A stretch of 37,086 bases of DNA from a miscellaneous Crenarchaeota group-6 archaeon AD8-1 (GCA_001273385.1 LFWW01000006.1:1-37086); one strand, 5' to 3'. Shown: positions 23,474-32,834, counted from the first letter of the stretch. A program made the numbers and translations. Notes: generated by a model not told the origin, from the letters alone.

Positions 23474-24751
23474 ATGAAAATGTCATCTGATATATCTGGT
23501 TTTTATAAGCTTACCCCTGCACAAAGAGTTGAGATTGTGAAAAAATTTTCCAATCTATCTGAAGAAGAATGCAATTTATTGTTGAATACCGGCTCTTTGC
23601 CTTTAGATGTAGCAAACAGGATGATTGAGAATGTTGTAGGTGCTATTCCAATTCCAATTGGTATTGGTGTTAATTTTTTGATAAATGGAAAAGATTATTT
23701 AATTCCAATGGCGACTGAAGAGCCTTCGGTTGTGGCCGCTGCTAGTTATGCGGCTAAAATGGTTAGAAAGGGTGGAGGTTTTCATTCAAGTAGTACTGAC
23801 TCGATAATGATAGGACAAATCCAAACTGTGGGAATAAAGCAGCCAGAATTAGCAAGGACAAAAGTGTTGGAAGCCGAAAACGAGATTCTTAAAATGGCTA
23901 ATGAGCAGGATCCAGTTCTTTGTTCATTTGGTGGAGGTGCAAAAAAAATGACGGCAAAAATAATCAATACTACATTGGGTGATATGTTAATTGTTGAATT
24001 GCATGTTGATTGTCGTGATGCAATGGGAGCAAACGCCGTAAATACTATGTGTGAGGCCGTAGCACCCTTAATAGAAAGAATAACAGAAGGTCAAGTTTAT
24101 TTAAGAATAATATCAAATTTGGCTACTGAGAGATTGGTACGAGCTAAGTGTGTGATTCCCAAAGAAGCAGTAGGTGGATTAGAAGTTGTGAATGGAATTG
24201 TTAATGCTTCAGCTTTTGCATCTGCTGATCCTTATCGAGCAGCCACGCACAATAAAGGAATATTAAATGGTACTATTGCTGTAATTCTAGCAACTGGTAA
24301 TGATCATAGAGCAATTGAAGCAGGAGCCCATGCATACGCAGCAATAAAAGGATCCTATACTGCATTATCCAAATGGATCAGGAACAGAAATAATGATCTT
24401 GAAGGAACAATTGAAATGCCTATGGCAGTTGGTTTAGTTGGAGGCGCAGTAAAAACGCATCCTATAGCTAAAATTGCACTTAAAATTCTGGGAGTAAAAA
24501 CCTCTCGTGAATTTGGTGAAGTTTTAGGAGCTGTTGGTTTAGCCCAAAATCTTGCTGCATTGAGGGCATTGGCTCATGAAGGTATCCAGAGAGGTCATAT
24601 GGCGCTTCATGCAAGAAATATAGCAATAGCAGCAGGAGCAAAAAATGAGCTTATTGATTTAATTGCTGGAAAAATGGTGAAAGAGAAAAAAATACGTATG
24701 GATCGTGCTAAAGAATTAATTGAGGAAATTGAACAGAAAGAAACCTATTAA
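23474..24751 (+). CDS. hmgA: Hydroxymethylglutaryl-CoA reductase, class II (bacterial-type)
   Basis: The protein has 425 residues; ATG 23474 and ATG 23480 are both preceded by GGGA. It reduces HMG-CoA to mevalonate for isoprenoid lipids. Class II features are seen: AMGANAVNTMCEAVAP where class I enzymes have GMN, plus LPLDVANRMIENVVG and TEEPSVVAAASYAAK. Catalytic residues are in place: Glu in EEPS, Lys in THNKG, Asp in TGNDHRA and His in RGHMALHARN. No membrane anchor is present. Most TACK archaea use class I, so this suggests acquisition from a bacterial-type lineage, as known in Archaeoglobus and Thermoplasmata. Confidence 0.95.
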   Translation: MKMSSDISGFYKLTPAQRVEIVKKFSNLSEEECNLLLNTGSLPLDVANRMIENVVGAIPIPIGIGVNFLINGKDYLIPMATEEPSVVAAASYAAKMVRKGGGFHSSSTDSIMIGQIQTVGIKQPELARTKVLEAENEILKMANEQDPVLCSFGGGAKKMTAKIINTTLGDMLIVELHVDCRDAMGANAVNTMCEAVAPLIERITEGQVYLRIISNLATERLVRAKCVIPKEAVGGLEVVNGIVNASAFASADPYRAATHNKGILNGTIAVILATGNDHRAIEAGAHAYAAIKGSYTALSKWIRNRNNDLEGTIEMPMAVGLVGGAVKTHPIAKIALKILGVKTSREFGEVLGAVGLAQNLAALRALAHEGIQRGHMALHARNIAIAAGAKNELIDLIAGKMVKEKKIRMDRAKELIEEIEQKETY

Positions 24752-24773
24752 GTATGAACCAGAAATTAGTTAA

Positions 24774-25097
24774 TTATGAAATTAGATCTAAATCTCTTAA
24801 TTTGTTGCAAAGATTACAAAAAGAATCCTTAAATTCATCAGGACCCATATCTGAATTTGCTAATAATTTAGCCGTTTTTTCTGATTCTTGCTTTACTATA
24901 GCAATGTACTGTTTTGAATCTGATTCGTTTTTGCTTCCTCTTTTTGAATTTAAATATTGGCTTACTGCTGCTTGAGTTGTACCGAGTTTTTTAGCTACTT
25001 TAACTTGAGTAAAATTATATTTTGATAAAAGTTCTTTTGCCACAAATGATCTGTAAAGAGGCAAAACTTTTCTGGTCACAGTTTCACATTTGTACAT
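24774..25097 (-). CDS. Small archaeal HTH transcription regulator
   Basis: The protein has 107 residues from ATG 25097, chosen because GGTGG sits 5 nt before it; a GTG 9 nt upstream lies inside that site. Residues 15-52 form a helix-turn-helix (NFTQVKVAKKLGTTQAAVSQYL). The rest is Lys/Glu-rich and helical, with a Cys pair (FCNLCNKL) near the end. It resembles COG2522-type predicted regulators. It lies tail to tail with hmgA and in the same direction as the HTH-CBS gene. The target is unknown. Confidence 0.75.
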   Translation of the reverse strand: MYKCETVTRKVLPLYRSFVAKELLSKYNFTQVKVAKKLGTTQAAVSQYLNSKRGSKNESDSKQYIAIVKQESEKTAKLLANSDMGPDEFKDSFCNLCNKLRDLDLIS

Positions 25098-25193
25098 TTT
25101 TTCCACCTAAAAGATATCTATTGCAACTAATTTATAACAACCTTATATTTAAATTATTTTTTTATGATTCATTAATATTTTATTATCAAGATA

Positions 25194-25748
25194 CTAAAGT
25201 AGTTTTAAGTAATCCGCTTTTGTGATAATTCCTTTAATATCGCCTTTAATTGTGATTAAAACTGCTGGATAAACCTGTAATAGATTTGAAATTAATGATA
25301 ATGATGCATCTTCATTTACCTGGGGAAGAGATTTATCCATTACTTCTCCAATTAGCATTTTAGAAATTTGGTCTAGGTATTTTCCTTCAAGAATTAAATT
25401 TAAAATTGTTTTTTCAGAAATGCTTCCAACAACTTTGTTTTTTTTCATTACTGGTAGTTGAGAAAATCCATACTTTTTCATCAATATTACAGCTTGAAAA
25501 ACCTGTTCATTTTCTTGAACACTGACTACTTTGTTATAATCTATTCTTTCAGCTTTTATTTTATTTTTAACTTCTAATTTGTTTAAGCTTTCAAAAATTT
25601 TCTTAACTTTAGTATATGAAGGCTCTATTTTTCCTGATTCTAATTTGGCAATTAATGATTGACTAACACCTGCAAGCTTGGCGAGTTCACTCTGTGTTAG
25701 TCCCGCTATTTTTCTTTTTTTGCTTACTTCGTTTAATTTTGGAAACAT
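25194..25748 (-). CDS. HTH-CBS transcription regulator, divergent from the met operon
   Basis: The protein has 184 residues. Residues 5-60 are an XRE-type helix-turn-helix (GLTQSELAKLAGVSQSLIAKLESG). Two CBS repeats follow: residues 65-120 (AVILMKKYGFSQLPVMKKNKVVGSI) and 125-184 (VYPAVLITIKGDIKGIITKADYL). CBS pairs bind adenosyl ligands, and archaeal examples bind SAM or methylthioadenosine. It faces metY across 115 bp with a palindrome in between, so it is a candidate SAM-sensing repressor of metYXW. No Shine-Dalgarno is seen; a TATA-like TACTTTATC lies about 20 bp before the ATG, so the mRNA may be leaderless. Confidence 0.82.
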   Translation of the reverse strand: MFPKLNEVSKKRKIAGLTQSELAKLAGVSQSLIAKLESGKIEPSYTKVKKIFESLNKLEVKNKIKAERIDYNKVVSVQENEQVFQAVILMKKYGFSQLPVMKKNKVVGSISEKTILNLILEGKYLDQISKMLIGEVMDKSLPQVNEDASLSLISNLLQVYPAVLITIKGDIKGIITKADYLKLL

Positions 25749-25804
25749 ATATTTCTAATTTTGATAAAGTAGTAATATTCTTTTTGGAATAATTTTTTCA
25801 AGAA

Positions 25805-25814
25805 CCTATATAAC
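25805..25814 (+). promoter_or_regulatory. TATA box of metYXW
   Basis: CCTATATAAC lies 50-60 bp upstream of the metY ATG. Its 3' end overlaps the palindrome at 25810-25822, so a protein bound there could block TBP/TFB. Confidence 0.55.
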
Positions 25815-25822
25815 ATTGTTAT
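25810..25822. promoter_or_regulatory. Candidate operator: ATAACA-T-TGTTAT palindrome
   Basis: This 13-bp palindrome is perfect around a central T and overlaps the metY TATA box in the HTH-CBS/metY intergenic region. The half-site ATAACA also occurs in the inverted repeat at the glnA promoter. Confidence 0.45.
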
Positions 25823-25863
25823 CGAATTTGATTGTAAACCAAAAAGATAACTGGGAGGATAAA

Positions 25864-27162
25864 ATGACAGAAAGAAAAATTGACACTCTAGCTATACATG
25901 CTGGACAAGAAAAACCAGATTTATCAACAAAAGCCAGAGCAGTCCCCATTTACCAAACAACTTCATTTTTATTCAATAGTACAGAACATGCCGCAAATTT
26001 GTTTGCACTAAAAGAGCTCGGGAATATATACTCTAGAATAATGAATCCAACAACTGATATTTTTGAGAGAAGAATCGCAGCTATTGAAGGAGGAACTGCT
26101 GCCCTTGCTGTAGCATCTGGTCAAGCGGCAGAAACAATAGCACTCCTTACAATAACGCAATTAGGTGATGAAATTGTAGCTGCGAACAATCTTTATGGTG
26201 GAACCTACCAACTATTAAATCACACATTCCCAAAAATAGGCCGTAAAGTCAAATTCGTTGAATCTACAAAAACTAGTGAGTTCAAAAAAGCAATAACTGA
26301 AAAAACTAAAGCAATATACGCTGAAACAATTGGCAATCCAAAATTGGACACCCCAGATTTTGAATCCTTATCAGATATTGCTCATGAGGCAAACATACCA
26401 TTTGTTGTGGATAATACTGTTGGCGTAGGTCTAGTAAAACCAATAGAATATGGAGCAGATATAACTGTGCTTTCAGCAACAAAATATGTTGGAGGGCATG
26501 GAACTAGCATTGGAGGAGTAATTGTTGATTCTGGGAAGTTCAAATGGAATAATGGAAAATTTCCAGAATTTACTGAGCCTGATAAAAGCTATCATGGAAT
26601 TAAATACTGGGATGCTTTTGGAAATTTTTCTGAATTAGGTAATGTTGCATTTATTTTTAAAGCAAGACTACAATTATTAAGGGATTTAGGTTCAGCACTA
26701 AGTCCATTTAACGCATTTTTATTTCTTCAAGGATTAGAAACATTACCCCTTAGACAACGGAAGCACTCAACAAATGCATTAAACGTAGCAAAATTCTTGA
26801 TTGATCATCCAATTGTCAATTGGGTTAATTATCCCGGATTAGAAAGTCATCCAAACCATAAATTATCAAGCAAATATCTCAAAGGATTTTATGGAGGTCT
26901 ATTAGGCTTTGGTATAAAAGGCGGATTAAAAGCAGGAAAGAAGTTCATTAATTCAGTAAAGCTCCTCTCTCATGTGGCAAATATTGGAGATGCAAAAACT
27001 CTAGTTATACACCCAGCTTCAACCACTCATCAACAACTTACTAAAGAAGAGCAAATTGCTACAGGCGTTACGGAGGATTACATTAGATTATCAATAGGAA
27101 TTGAAGATCCAACAGATATAATTGAAGATATTGATCAAGCTTTGATAGCTTCACAAAAATAA
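25864..27162 (+). CDS. metY: O-acetylhomoserine sulfhydrylase
   Basis: The protein has 432 residues from ATG 25864, with GGGAGG 5 nt upstream; an earlier TTG at 25816 is rejected. It is a PLP enzyme that makes homocysteine from O-acetylhomoserine and sulfide. The family start [37 protein letters not shown] and the PLP lysine in [12 protein letters not shown] are all present. The full-length form with the long [12 protein letters not shown] insert is typical of MetY and not of cystathionine gamma-synthase. It is the first gene of metY-metX-metW. Confidence 0.94.
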   Translation: MTERKIDTLAIHAGQEKPDLSTKARAVPIYQTTSFLFNSTEHAANLFALKELGNIYSRIMNPTTDIFERRIAAIEGGTAALAVASGQAAETIALLTITQLGDEIVAANNLYGGTYQLLNHTFPKIGRKVKFVESTKTSEFKKAITEKTKAIYAETIGNPKLDTPDFESLSDIAHEANIPFVVDNTVGVGLVKPIEYGADITVLSATKYVGGHGTSIGGVIVDSGKFKWNNGKFPEFTEPDKSYHGIKYWDAFGNFSELGNVAFIFKARLQLLRDLGSALSPFNAFLFLQGLETLPLRQRKHSTNALNVAKFLIDHPIVNWVNYPGLESHPNHKLSSKYLKGFYGGLLGFGIKGGLKAGKKFINSVKLLSHVANIGDAKTLVIHPASTTHQQLTKEEQIATGVTEDYIRLSIGIEDPTDIIEDIDQALIASQK

Positions 27163-27169
27163 GTGTAAA

Positions 27170-28327
27170 TTGCAAGAAAAGAATAGGAGGCAAGCAAATA
27201 TTACTTTTACTATCCAAAAATTAGAAGAAAATAAAGCAAAATATTTTACATTTGCTATTCCTCCAAACGAATTAATTCTTGAATCAGGAAAAAAATTAGG
27301 TCCTATACGAATAGCATATGAAACCTACGGAAAATTAAATCAAGAAAAAACAAACGCAATACTCATAGCTCATGCACTTTCAGGAGATGCACATGCTGCA
27401 GGAATCAATCAACAAAAAGGAATTGAGGGTTGGTGGAATAACTTGATAGGACCTGGAAAGGGTATAGATACCAACAAATTTTTTGTAGTTTGTTCAAATA
27501 TAATTGGAGGATGTCAAGGTTCTACGGGGCCTTCTTCGATAAATCTATACACAGGAAAAGAATACTCAACAGATTTTCCAATAATAACAATCGGAGATAT
27601 GGTGAATGCTCAGAAAGCACTAATTAATCATTTAAAAATTAGCAAATTGCTGTCTGTAATCGGGGGTTCTATGGGGGGAATGCAGGTTCTTCAATGGATG
27701 ATTGCTTATCCAGAAAGTATTAAATCAGCTATTCCGATCGCTACTACAATGAAACATACCCCTCAACAAATAGCTTTTAATGAGGTTGGGAGGCAAGCAA
27801 TAATTTCTGATCCAAATTGGAATAAAGGGCATTATTATGGATCTAGGGTACCTGCAAAAGGTTTAGCATTAGCAAGGATGATTGGCCATATAACCTACAT
27901 GAGTGATGATTCAATGTCAAAGAAATTTGGAAGACATTTCAAAACCAAAAAAAATAATGGTATTAAATTTGAGCCAGAATTTGAGGTAGAAGGATATTTG
28001 CGGTATCGTGGAGGAAGTTTTGTAAAAAGATTCGATGCAAACTCCTATCTTTATATTACTAAAGCAATGGATAATTTTAATATTGTAAATGGAAAAGATA
28101 TTGGACATATTTTTAAAGGATTAAGAGCAAAAATATTAGTTATTTCCTTCGAATCAGATTGGCTTTATCCATCACAACAATCGCAAGAAATTGTAAGAGC
28201 ATGTAAACTTGCGAGAGTAAAAACATCATATTGTGAGATCTCTTCTAGTTATGGTCACGATGCATTTCTTTTGGAGACAGGTGAAGAAGGACAAATTATT
28301 GGACATTTTTTAAATACTCTCAATTAA
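27170..28327 (+). CDS. metX: Homoserine O-acetyltransferase
   Basis: The protein has 385 residues from TTG 27170, or about 375 from ATT 27200 if the GGAGG at 27186 is used. It is an alpha/beta hydrolase that acetylates homoserine. The family start is visible as [21 protein letters not shown]. The nucleophile elbow is IGGSMGGMQ, and the catalytic Asp and His are in [10 protein letters not shown] and [21 protein letters not shown] and [12 protein letters not shown] are also typical. It follows metY by 7 bp and its stop overlaps the metW ATG (TAATG). Confidence 0.94.
   Translation: MQEKNRRQANITFTIQKLEENKAKYFTFAIPPNELILESGKKLGPIRIAYETYGKLNQEKTNAILIAHALSGDAHAAGINQQKGIEGWWNNLIGPGKGIDTNKFFVVCSNIIGGCQGSTGPSSINLYTGKEYSTDFPIITIGDMVNAQKALINHLKISKLLSVIGGSMGGMQVLQWMIAYPESIKSAIPIATTMKHTPQQIAFNEVGRQAIISDPNWNKGHYYGSRVPAKGLALARMIGHITYMSDDSMSKKFGRHFKTKKNNGIKFEPEFEVEGYLRYRGGSFVKRFDANSYLYITKAMDNFNIVNGKDIGHIFKGLRAKILVISFESDWLYPSQQSQEIVRACKLARVKTSYCEISSSYGHDAFLLETGEEGQIIGHFLNTLN
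27186..27190 (+). promoter_or_regulatory. Strong Shine-Dalgarno inside the 5' end of metX
   Basis: GGAGG lies 14 nt inside the TTG-started frame and 9 nt before an in-frame ATT at 27200. TTG 27170 has no such site upstream. Either the site is fortuitous or translation begins at ATT. Confidence 0.45.
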
Positions 28328-28947
28328 TGATTAAGGTGATAGTAATTCAGAAATCGGAAATATCTTTTGATAATCAAATAATATTAAGTTGGATTAAATC
28401 TAGCTCGTCTGTTCTAGATCTAGGGTGTGGGAACGGAGAACTCTTGGAATTATTGATAAAGGAAAAAAAGGTTCAAGGTCAAGGAATAGAAGTTAATCAA
28501 CAATCAATATACAATTGTATAATAAAAGGACTAAATGTTTTTCAACAAGATGTTGATTCGGGATTGTGTGATTTTCCATCAAGTTCTATAGATTATGTAA
28601 TTCTAAATCAAACTTTTCAACAAGTTAAGAAGCCTTCGTTTGTTTTAAAGGAGGCTTTACGTGTAGGTAAAAATACTGTTGTTGGTTTTCCTAACTTTTT
28701 ATATATCTCTTCAAGATTAAAGATGTGTTTTGGGGGCAGAGTTCCTGTGACTCCTGCATTGCCTTATGACTGGTATGATACCCCAAATTTACATTTTTTT
28801 AGTATTTCGGATTTTTTAGATTATTGTAAAATAAAAAAAATACAGATTAAAAAATCGGTTTTTATAACAAAGAATAAAAAGATAAAATTATTTCCAAATC
28901 TTTTTGGTGAGATAGGCTTATTCTTATTATCAAGTTGTTCGAAGTAA
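28327..28947 (+). CDS. metW: MetW-like methyltransferase-fold protein
   Basis: The protein has 206 residues from ATG 28327. The SAM-binding fold opens with SVLDLGCGNGELLELL, then GIEVNQQSI and QDVDSGLCDFPSSSIDYVILNQTFQQV, as in MetW, and closes around LFPNLFGEIGLFLL. In bacteria MetW works with MetX in homoserine acetylation. The order here is metY-metX-metW, and TAATG couples it to metX. A perfect GGTGA (28335-28339) lies 5 nt before an in-frame ATT (28345), so a shorter protein from ATT is possible. Such an operon is uncommon in archaea and may have been acquired. Confidence 0.88.
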   Translation: MIKVIVIQKSEISFDNQIILSWIKSSSSVLDLGCGNGELLELLIKEKKVQGQGIEVNQQSIYNCIIKGLNVFQQDVDSGLCDFPSSSIDYVILNQTFQQVKKPSFVLKEALRVGKNTVVGFPNFLYISSRLKMCFGGRVPVTPALPYDWYDTPNLHFFSISDFLDYCKIKKIQIKKSVFITKNKKIKLFPNLFGEIGLFLLSSCSK

Positions 28948-28971
28948 TCTTTTTGCTCAATTTTTTATCAG

Positions 28972-28980
28972 TTTATATAA
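28972..28980 (+). promoter_or_regulatory. TATA-like element upstream of prs
   Basis: TTTATATAA is a near-ideal archaeal TATA sequence but lies about 155 bp before the prs ATG. It would imply a leader of roughly 125-130 nt or a separate short transcript. No ORF follows it directly. Confidence 0.35.
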
Positions 28981-29134
28981 GGTTTTATTAATTAACAATG
29001 TTGAGAAGCAAATTTCTTAAAAAATTAATAATTTAATTGTATATTTTCAAGTCATAGAGCATAAAATGAAATAAAATAATAATGTGATTTAATAAGCTAT
29101 ATTCTCAGATTAATTGTGTTCAGAGTTGAAATAA

Positions 29135-30019
29135 ATGAAAATAATTGTTGGGCCTGCATCGGAAGAATTAGGTTTAAAAACAGCTAAACTGGGAGGATTT
29201 AAAAAAATTGGAGTTATCAATAAGAAATTTCCTGATGGTGAAGTTTATGTTAGATTAGAGGGAAATATAAAAAATGAAAATGTTACGATAATTCAAACCA
29301 CAAGTCCACCTCAGAACACAAGTATAATTCAACTTGCTTTTATTGCAAGTGCTGCTAAAATTGCAGGTGCCAAAAAGATTATCGGGATAATACCGTATTT
29401 GGCTTATGCCCGTCAAGATAAAATGTTTTTGCAGGGTGAGAACATTAGTATAAATACTATAGCCAAGATACTAAATATTTCAGGGATTGATGAATTAATT
29501 GCAGTAAATATTCATGAAGAAAAAGTACTAAAGGGTTTTTCCTTTCCTGCCAAGACTTTATCTGCAATTCCATTGCTAGCTCAATATTTTAAGCAAAAAG
29601 GGTATGATCATGCTTTTTCATTGGCTCCAGACAAAGGTGCCATGCATATCGTTGAGCAGGCAAAAAAAGTTTTGGGAGGAGAAAATGGTTATTTGGAAAA
29701 ACAAAGAGATCGTTATACAGGAGAATTAACTGTATTTAAAAAAGATTTTAATGTAAAGGGAAGAACAGCGATAATATTTGATGATATAATAAGTACTGGT
29801 GGTACAATAGTCAATGCCGCTAAAATATTATTAGAACTCGGGGTCGCTAAAATTTTTGCTGCTTGTGTTCATCCCCTATTAATAGGAGACGCTGAAAAGC
29901 ACATTCTTAATGCTGGAGTAGAAAAAATTATTGGAACCGATAGCATTCCTGGTCCCTTTGGAATAGTCTCACTTGCACCTTTAATTAATAATGAAATAAA
30001 GGCGCTTGAAAGTGGCTAA
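29135..30019 (+). CDS. prs: Ribose-phosphate pyrophosphokinase
   Basis: The protein has 294 residues, the archaeal length. It makes PRPP from ribose-5-P and ATP. FPDGEVYVRLEG, the ATP-binding YARQDKMFLQGENIS, the regulatory-flap region, the KxR-like FKKDFNVKGR and the PRPP loop IFDDIISTGGTIVNA are all present. It precedes and overlaps the Trm-G10 gene by 14 bp. Confidence 0.95.
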   Translation: MKIIVGPASEELGLKTAKLGGFKKIGVINKKFPDGEVYVRLEGNIKNENVTIIQTTSPPQNTSIIQLAFIASAAKIAGAKKIIGIIPYLAYARQDKMFLQGENISINTIAKILNISGIDELIAVNIHEEKVLKGFSFPAKTLSAIPLLAQYFKQKGYDHAFSLAPDKGAMHIVEQAKKVLGGENGYLEKQRDRYTGELTVFKKDFNVKGRTAIIFDDIISTGGTIVNAAKILLELGVAKIFAACVHPLLIGDAEKHILNAGVEKIIGTDSIPGPFGIVSLAPLINNEIKALESG

Positions 30020-31046
30020 TCTATTTTTTTTAGTTTCGGGTGAAAATAAAACTTTACCTTATTCAGAAATATCAGCTATTCTTTATGCTGAAAAAATAGA
30101 TTTCTTGATTATTGAAAAACTTGATCAAGTATTAAGACTGAACGCAGAAATAAGTTGTATTAAGGAGATTTACTTAAGGTCAGCTTACACAAGAATTTGT
30201 GCTATAGAACTTTTTATATGTGATGCAGATAAAAAAGAAATAATTGACTGTTTAAATAAAACTAATTTTAAGAATTTAATTGAAAAAAAAGGTAGCTTTG
30301 CAGTTAGAGTAAAAAGAGTAAAGAATTATGCAAAAAAGTCAGAAGTGATGAAATATGAGAGAGAGATTGGTCAGATCATATTAAATAAAACTGCTAACAC
30401 AAAAGTGAATCTCACTGAACCTGATTATATTTTTATTGGAATTCTAACTTCTGGAAAATTTGTATTTGGACTTAAAATTGTTATTATTTATCCTAAACTT
30501 TTTGATGAAAGACGCCCTAGGAAAAAACCTTTTTTTCACCCATCAGCAATGCCTTCAAAGCTGGCACGTTGTATGGTAAATCTTGCTCAAGCAAAAAGAA
30601 ATGATTTACTTATTGATCCTTTTTGCGGTACAGGAAGCACTCTTGTTGAAGCAACGTATATTGGGTGTCAAACTATCGGATTGGATGCTCAACTTAAAAT
30701 GTTAGAAGGATGTAAAAGAAATTTAGATCATTATAATATTGAACCTGAAGGATTGATTCTTGCTGATGCTAGAAACCCGCCAATTATAAGAGTTAATTGT
30801 GCTGTTACGGATCCTCCATATGGTAGATGCTGTTCTACAATGAAGTCAACTACAAAGAAAATTGTTGAGAAAGTTCTGTCATCATTTACTTTTTTGCTGG
30901 ATAAAGGAGCTAGAATTTGTATTGCGTCACCAAAAAGTATAGATCTTCCATCTTTAGGTGAGAAAGTAGGATACAAACATATAGAATCACATTTTGTATA
31001 TGTACATAGAAGTCTAACAAGGGAAATAGCTGTATTTGAAAGGTAG
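30006..31046 (+). CDS. tRNA (guanine(10)-N2)-methyltransferase, Trm-G10/Trm11 family
   Basis: The protein has 346 residues from TTG 30006; GTG 30012 is an alternative. Residues 1-165 form the ferredoxin-like plus THUMP RNA-binding region. The methyltransferase has LIDPFCGTGSTLVEATYIG (SAM loop), GLDAQLKMLEGC and the N2-methylation motif TDPPYGR (the D/N-PPY type). RPRKKPFFHPSAM before it is typical of COG1041. It methylates G10 of tRNA. It overlaps prs by 14 bp and rnz follows in 2 bp, so these form one operon. Confidence 0.92.
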   Translation: MKVANLFFLVSGENKTLPYSEISAILYAEKIDFLIIEKLDQVLRLNAEISCIKEIYLRSAYTRICAIELFICDADKKEIIDCLNKTNFKNLIEKKGSFAVRVKRVKNYAKKSEVMKYEREIGQIILNKTANTKVNLTEPDYIFIGILTSGKFVFGLKIVIIYPKLFDERRPRKKPFFHPSAMPSKLARCMVNLAQAKRNDLLIDPFCGTGSTLVEATYIGCQTIGLDAQLKMLEGCKRNLDHYNIEPEGLILADARNPPIIRVNCAVTDPPYGRCCSTMKSTTKKIVEKVLSSFTFLLDKGARICIASPKSIDLPSLGEKVGYKHIESHFVYVHRSLTREIAVFER

Positions 31047-31048
31047 GG

Positions 31049-31975
31049 ATGAAAGTTTTGAGTATTAATGTAGTTTTTTTAGGAACAGCTGGCAGTGTTC
31101 CAACTCCTAATAGAAGCCTTACATCTATCATTTTAAAACGTCAGAATGAACAAATAATGTTCGACTGTGGAGAAGGGACACAAAGACAAATACTTATAGC
31201 TCAAACAGGTTTTCATAAAAAAATGAAGATCTTGATTTCACATCTTCATGGTGATCACGTTCTGGGATTGCCTGGTTTGCTTCAGACGATGAATTTGATG
31301 GGGAGAAAGAAAAAGATCGAGGTTTTTGGTCCAACTGGAATTAAGCAATTTCTAGATTGTTCCAAAGAAATATTACAATTTGGCTTGAATTTTTTGGTTA
31401 AAATTATTGAGATAAAAAATTCTGGGATTGTTTGCGAAGAAAAAGATTATTTTATCAAAGCTATAAAATCAAATCATACAGACATGAGTTTTGCCTATGG
31501 TTTTATTGAAAAGCCTCGTCCTGGAAAATTCTACCCTGAAAAGGCATTAAATCTTGGAGTGCCTGAAGGAATATTGTGGTCAAAATTACAGAATGGAAGA
31601 AACATTAAGCTTTCAAATGGAAAAATAGTAAAATCTGCAGATGTAACAGGTCCTTTGAGAAAAGGAAGAAAGATCGTATATTCTGGTGACACTAGACCAA
31701 TTGAAAATTTTTATCTTTTCTCTCATGGTGCAGATTTGCTTATTCATGAGTCTACTTTTGATGATTCCCTAATTGATAAGGCACTGTTTGATGGGCATTC
31801 AACTCCTAGTCAAGTTGCAAATTTGGCAAAAAAGGCTGATGTAAAAAAATTAGTGCTTACGCATATTAGCGCTAGATATCCTGATACTGAAATACTTTTA
31901 GAACAAGCAAAAAGAATTTTTCAAAATACAATTGTTGCGAAAGATTTTTTGGAATTGGAATTGGTACTAACTTAA
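31049..31975 (+). CDS. rnz: Ribonuclease Z
   Basis: The protein has 308 residues from ATG 31049. TTG 31058 would suit the GGTAGGG upstream better. It cuts the 3' trailer from pre-tRNA. LGTAGSVPTPNRSLTS starts the fold. Zn ligands are in SHLHGDHVLGLPGLLQT, NHTDMSFAYGF, YSGDTRP and THISARY. The flexible-arm segment PRPGKFYPEKALNLGVPEG is complete. Its end overlaps the convergent TIM-barrel gene by 4 bp. Confidence 0.95.
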   Translation: MKVLSINVVFLGTAGSVPTPNRSLTSIILKRQNEQIMFDCGEGTQRQILIAQTGFHKKMKILISHLHGDHVLGLPGLLQTMNLMGRKKKIEVFGPTGIKQFLDCSKEILQFGLNFLVKIIEIKNSGIVCEEKDYFIKAIKSNHTDMSFAYGFIEKPRPGKFYPEKALNLGVPEGILWSKLQNGRNIKLSNGKIVKSADVTGPLRKGRKIVYSGDTRPIENFYLFSHGADLLIHESTFDDSLIDKALFDGHSTPSQVANLAKKADVKKLVLTHISARYPDTEILLEQAKRIFQNTIVAKDFLELELVLT

Positions 31976-32760
31976 TAATTTAGTAATTTTTGAATTTTGT
32001 TCAGGCTTTCATTAACATTTTCTACGGTTTCTATCATTATTGTCTTTCTGTATTTTATTTCAGATAAGATCTTAGCGAATAGGCTCCAATCTATATTTCC
32101 TTTACCCAAACCTAAATGTTGGTCATCTTCACCATTATTATCGCTTATATGAATATGAAGTATTTTTTCAGATAATTGCCTTAAAAATGACTCAGTTTGT
32201 CCTTCAAGATTTGAATGTCCGGTGTCCAAGACTATTCCGATATCATTTGAAGGGGATTCTGCATAAAATCTTTTAAAATCTTCTGGTGTATTCATGATAA
32301 AACCATATTTCTTAGGAAGATTTTCAATAGCAATTTGTATATCCAACTTTTTTGCGTGATTATCTAATAGTTCGATAGTTTTTTTATTTTGTTTCCAATC
32401 TTCACCTGGATAAAACATACTGATCCCTGTTTTTATACCTGGATGCAATACCCATAGTTTTGCATCCAAGGATTTAGCGAAATGCATTGATCTTTTAAGT
32501 CGTTTAATCATAAAATTTCGCAGTGGTTTTGAAGGTGAAGAAATATTAACATCAGCAAATGGTGCATGGACGGTAAATTTTATTCCATAAGATTTTTTAA
32601 TTTCTTTAAGAATAGAGATCCTTCTTTTATTAAGAGTGTGAAGACCGTCATCGACTAGCTCAACTATTTTTGTGTCTAAATGAGTAAGTTGATTGGTCAT
32701 TTTGTTAAAAGGTTTGTTTAGACAATGTAGCATTGATATACCATATTCGACATTAGTCAC
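31972..32760 (-). CDS. TIM-barrel sugar-phosphate isomerase / endonuclease IV-like protein
   Basis: The protein has 262 residues from GTG 32760, with GAGG 9 nt upstream. It belongs to the AP-endonuclease-2 superfamily barrel: FTVHAPFADVNISSP, LWVLHPG, IAIENLPKK (metal Glu), VLDTGHSN (metal Asp/His), HIHISDNNGEDDQHLGLG and MIETVE (final Glu). These residues could bind two or three metal ions. Known members include xylose isomerase-like epimerases and endonuclease IV. The sequence does not settle which. It converges on rnz. Confidence 0.8.
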   Translation of the reverse strand: MTNVEYGISMLHCLNKPFNKMTNQLTHLDTKIVELVDDGLHTLNKRRISILKEIKKSYGIKFTVHAPFADVNISSPSKPLRNFMIKRLKRSMHFAKSLDAKLWVLHPGIKTGISMFYPGEDWKQNKKTIELLDNHAKKLDIQIAIENLPKKYGFIMNTPEDFKRFYAESPSNDIGIVLDTGHSNLEGQTESFLRQLSEKILHIHISDNNGEDDQHLGLGKGNIDWSLFAKILSEIKYRKTIMIETVENVNESLNKIQKLLNY

Positions 32761-32834
32761 CGATATTATCCTCTCTTTATTGGCAGATTACAGGGAATTT
32801 CTATCTTAATAACTTAGTTAATTTTTTTTAAGAA

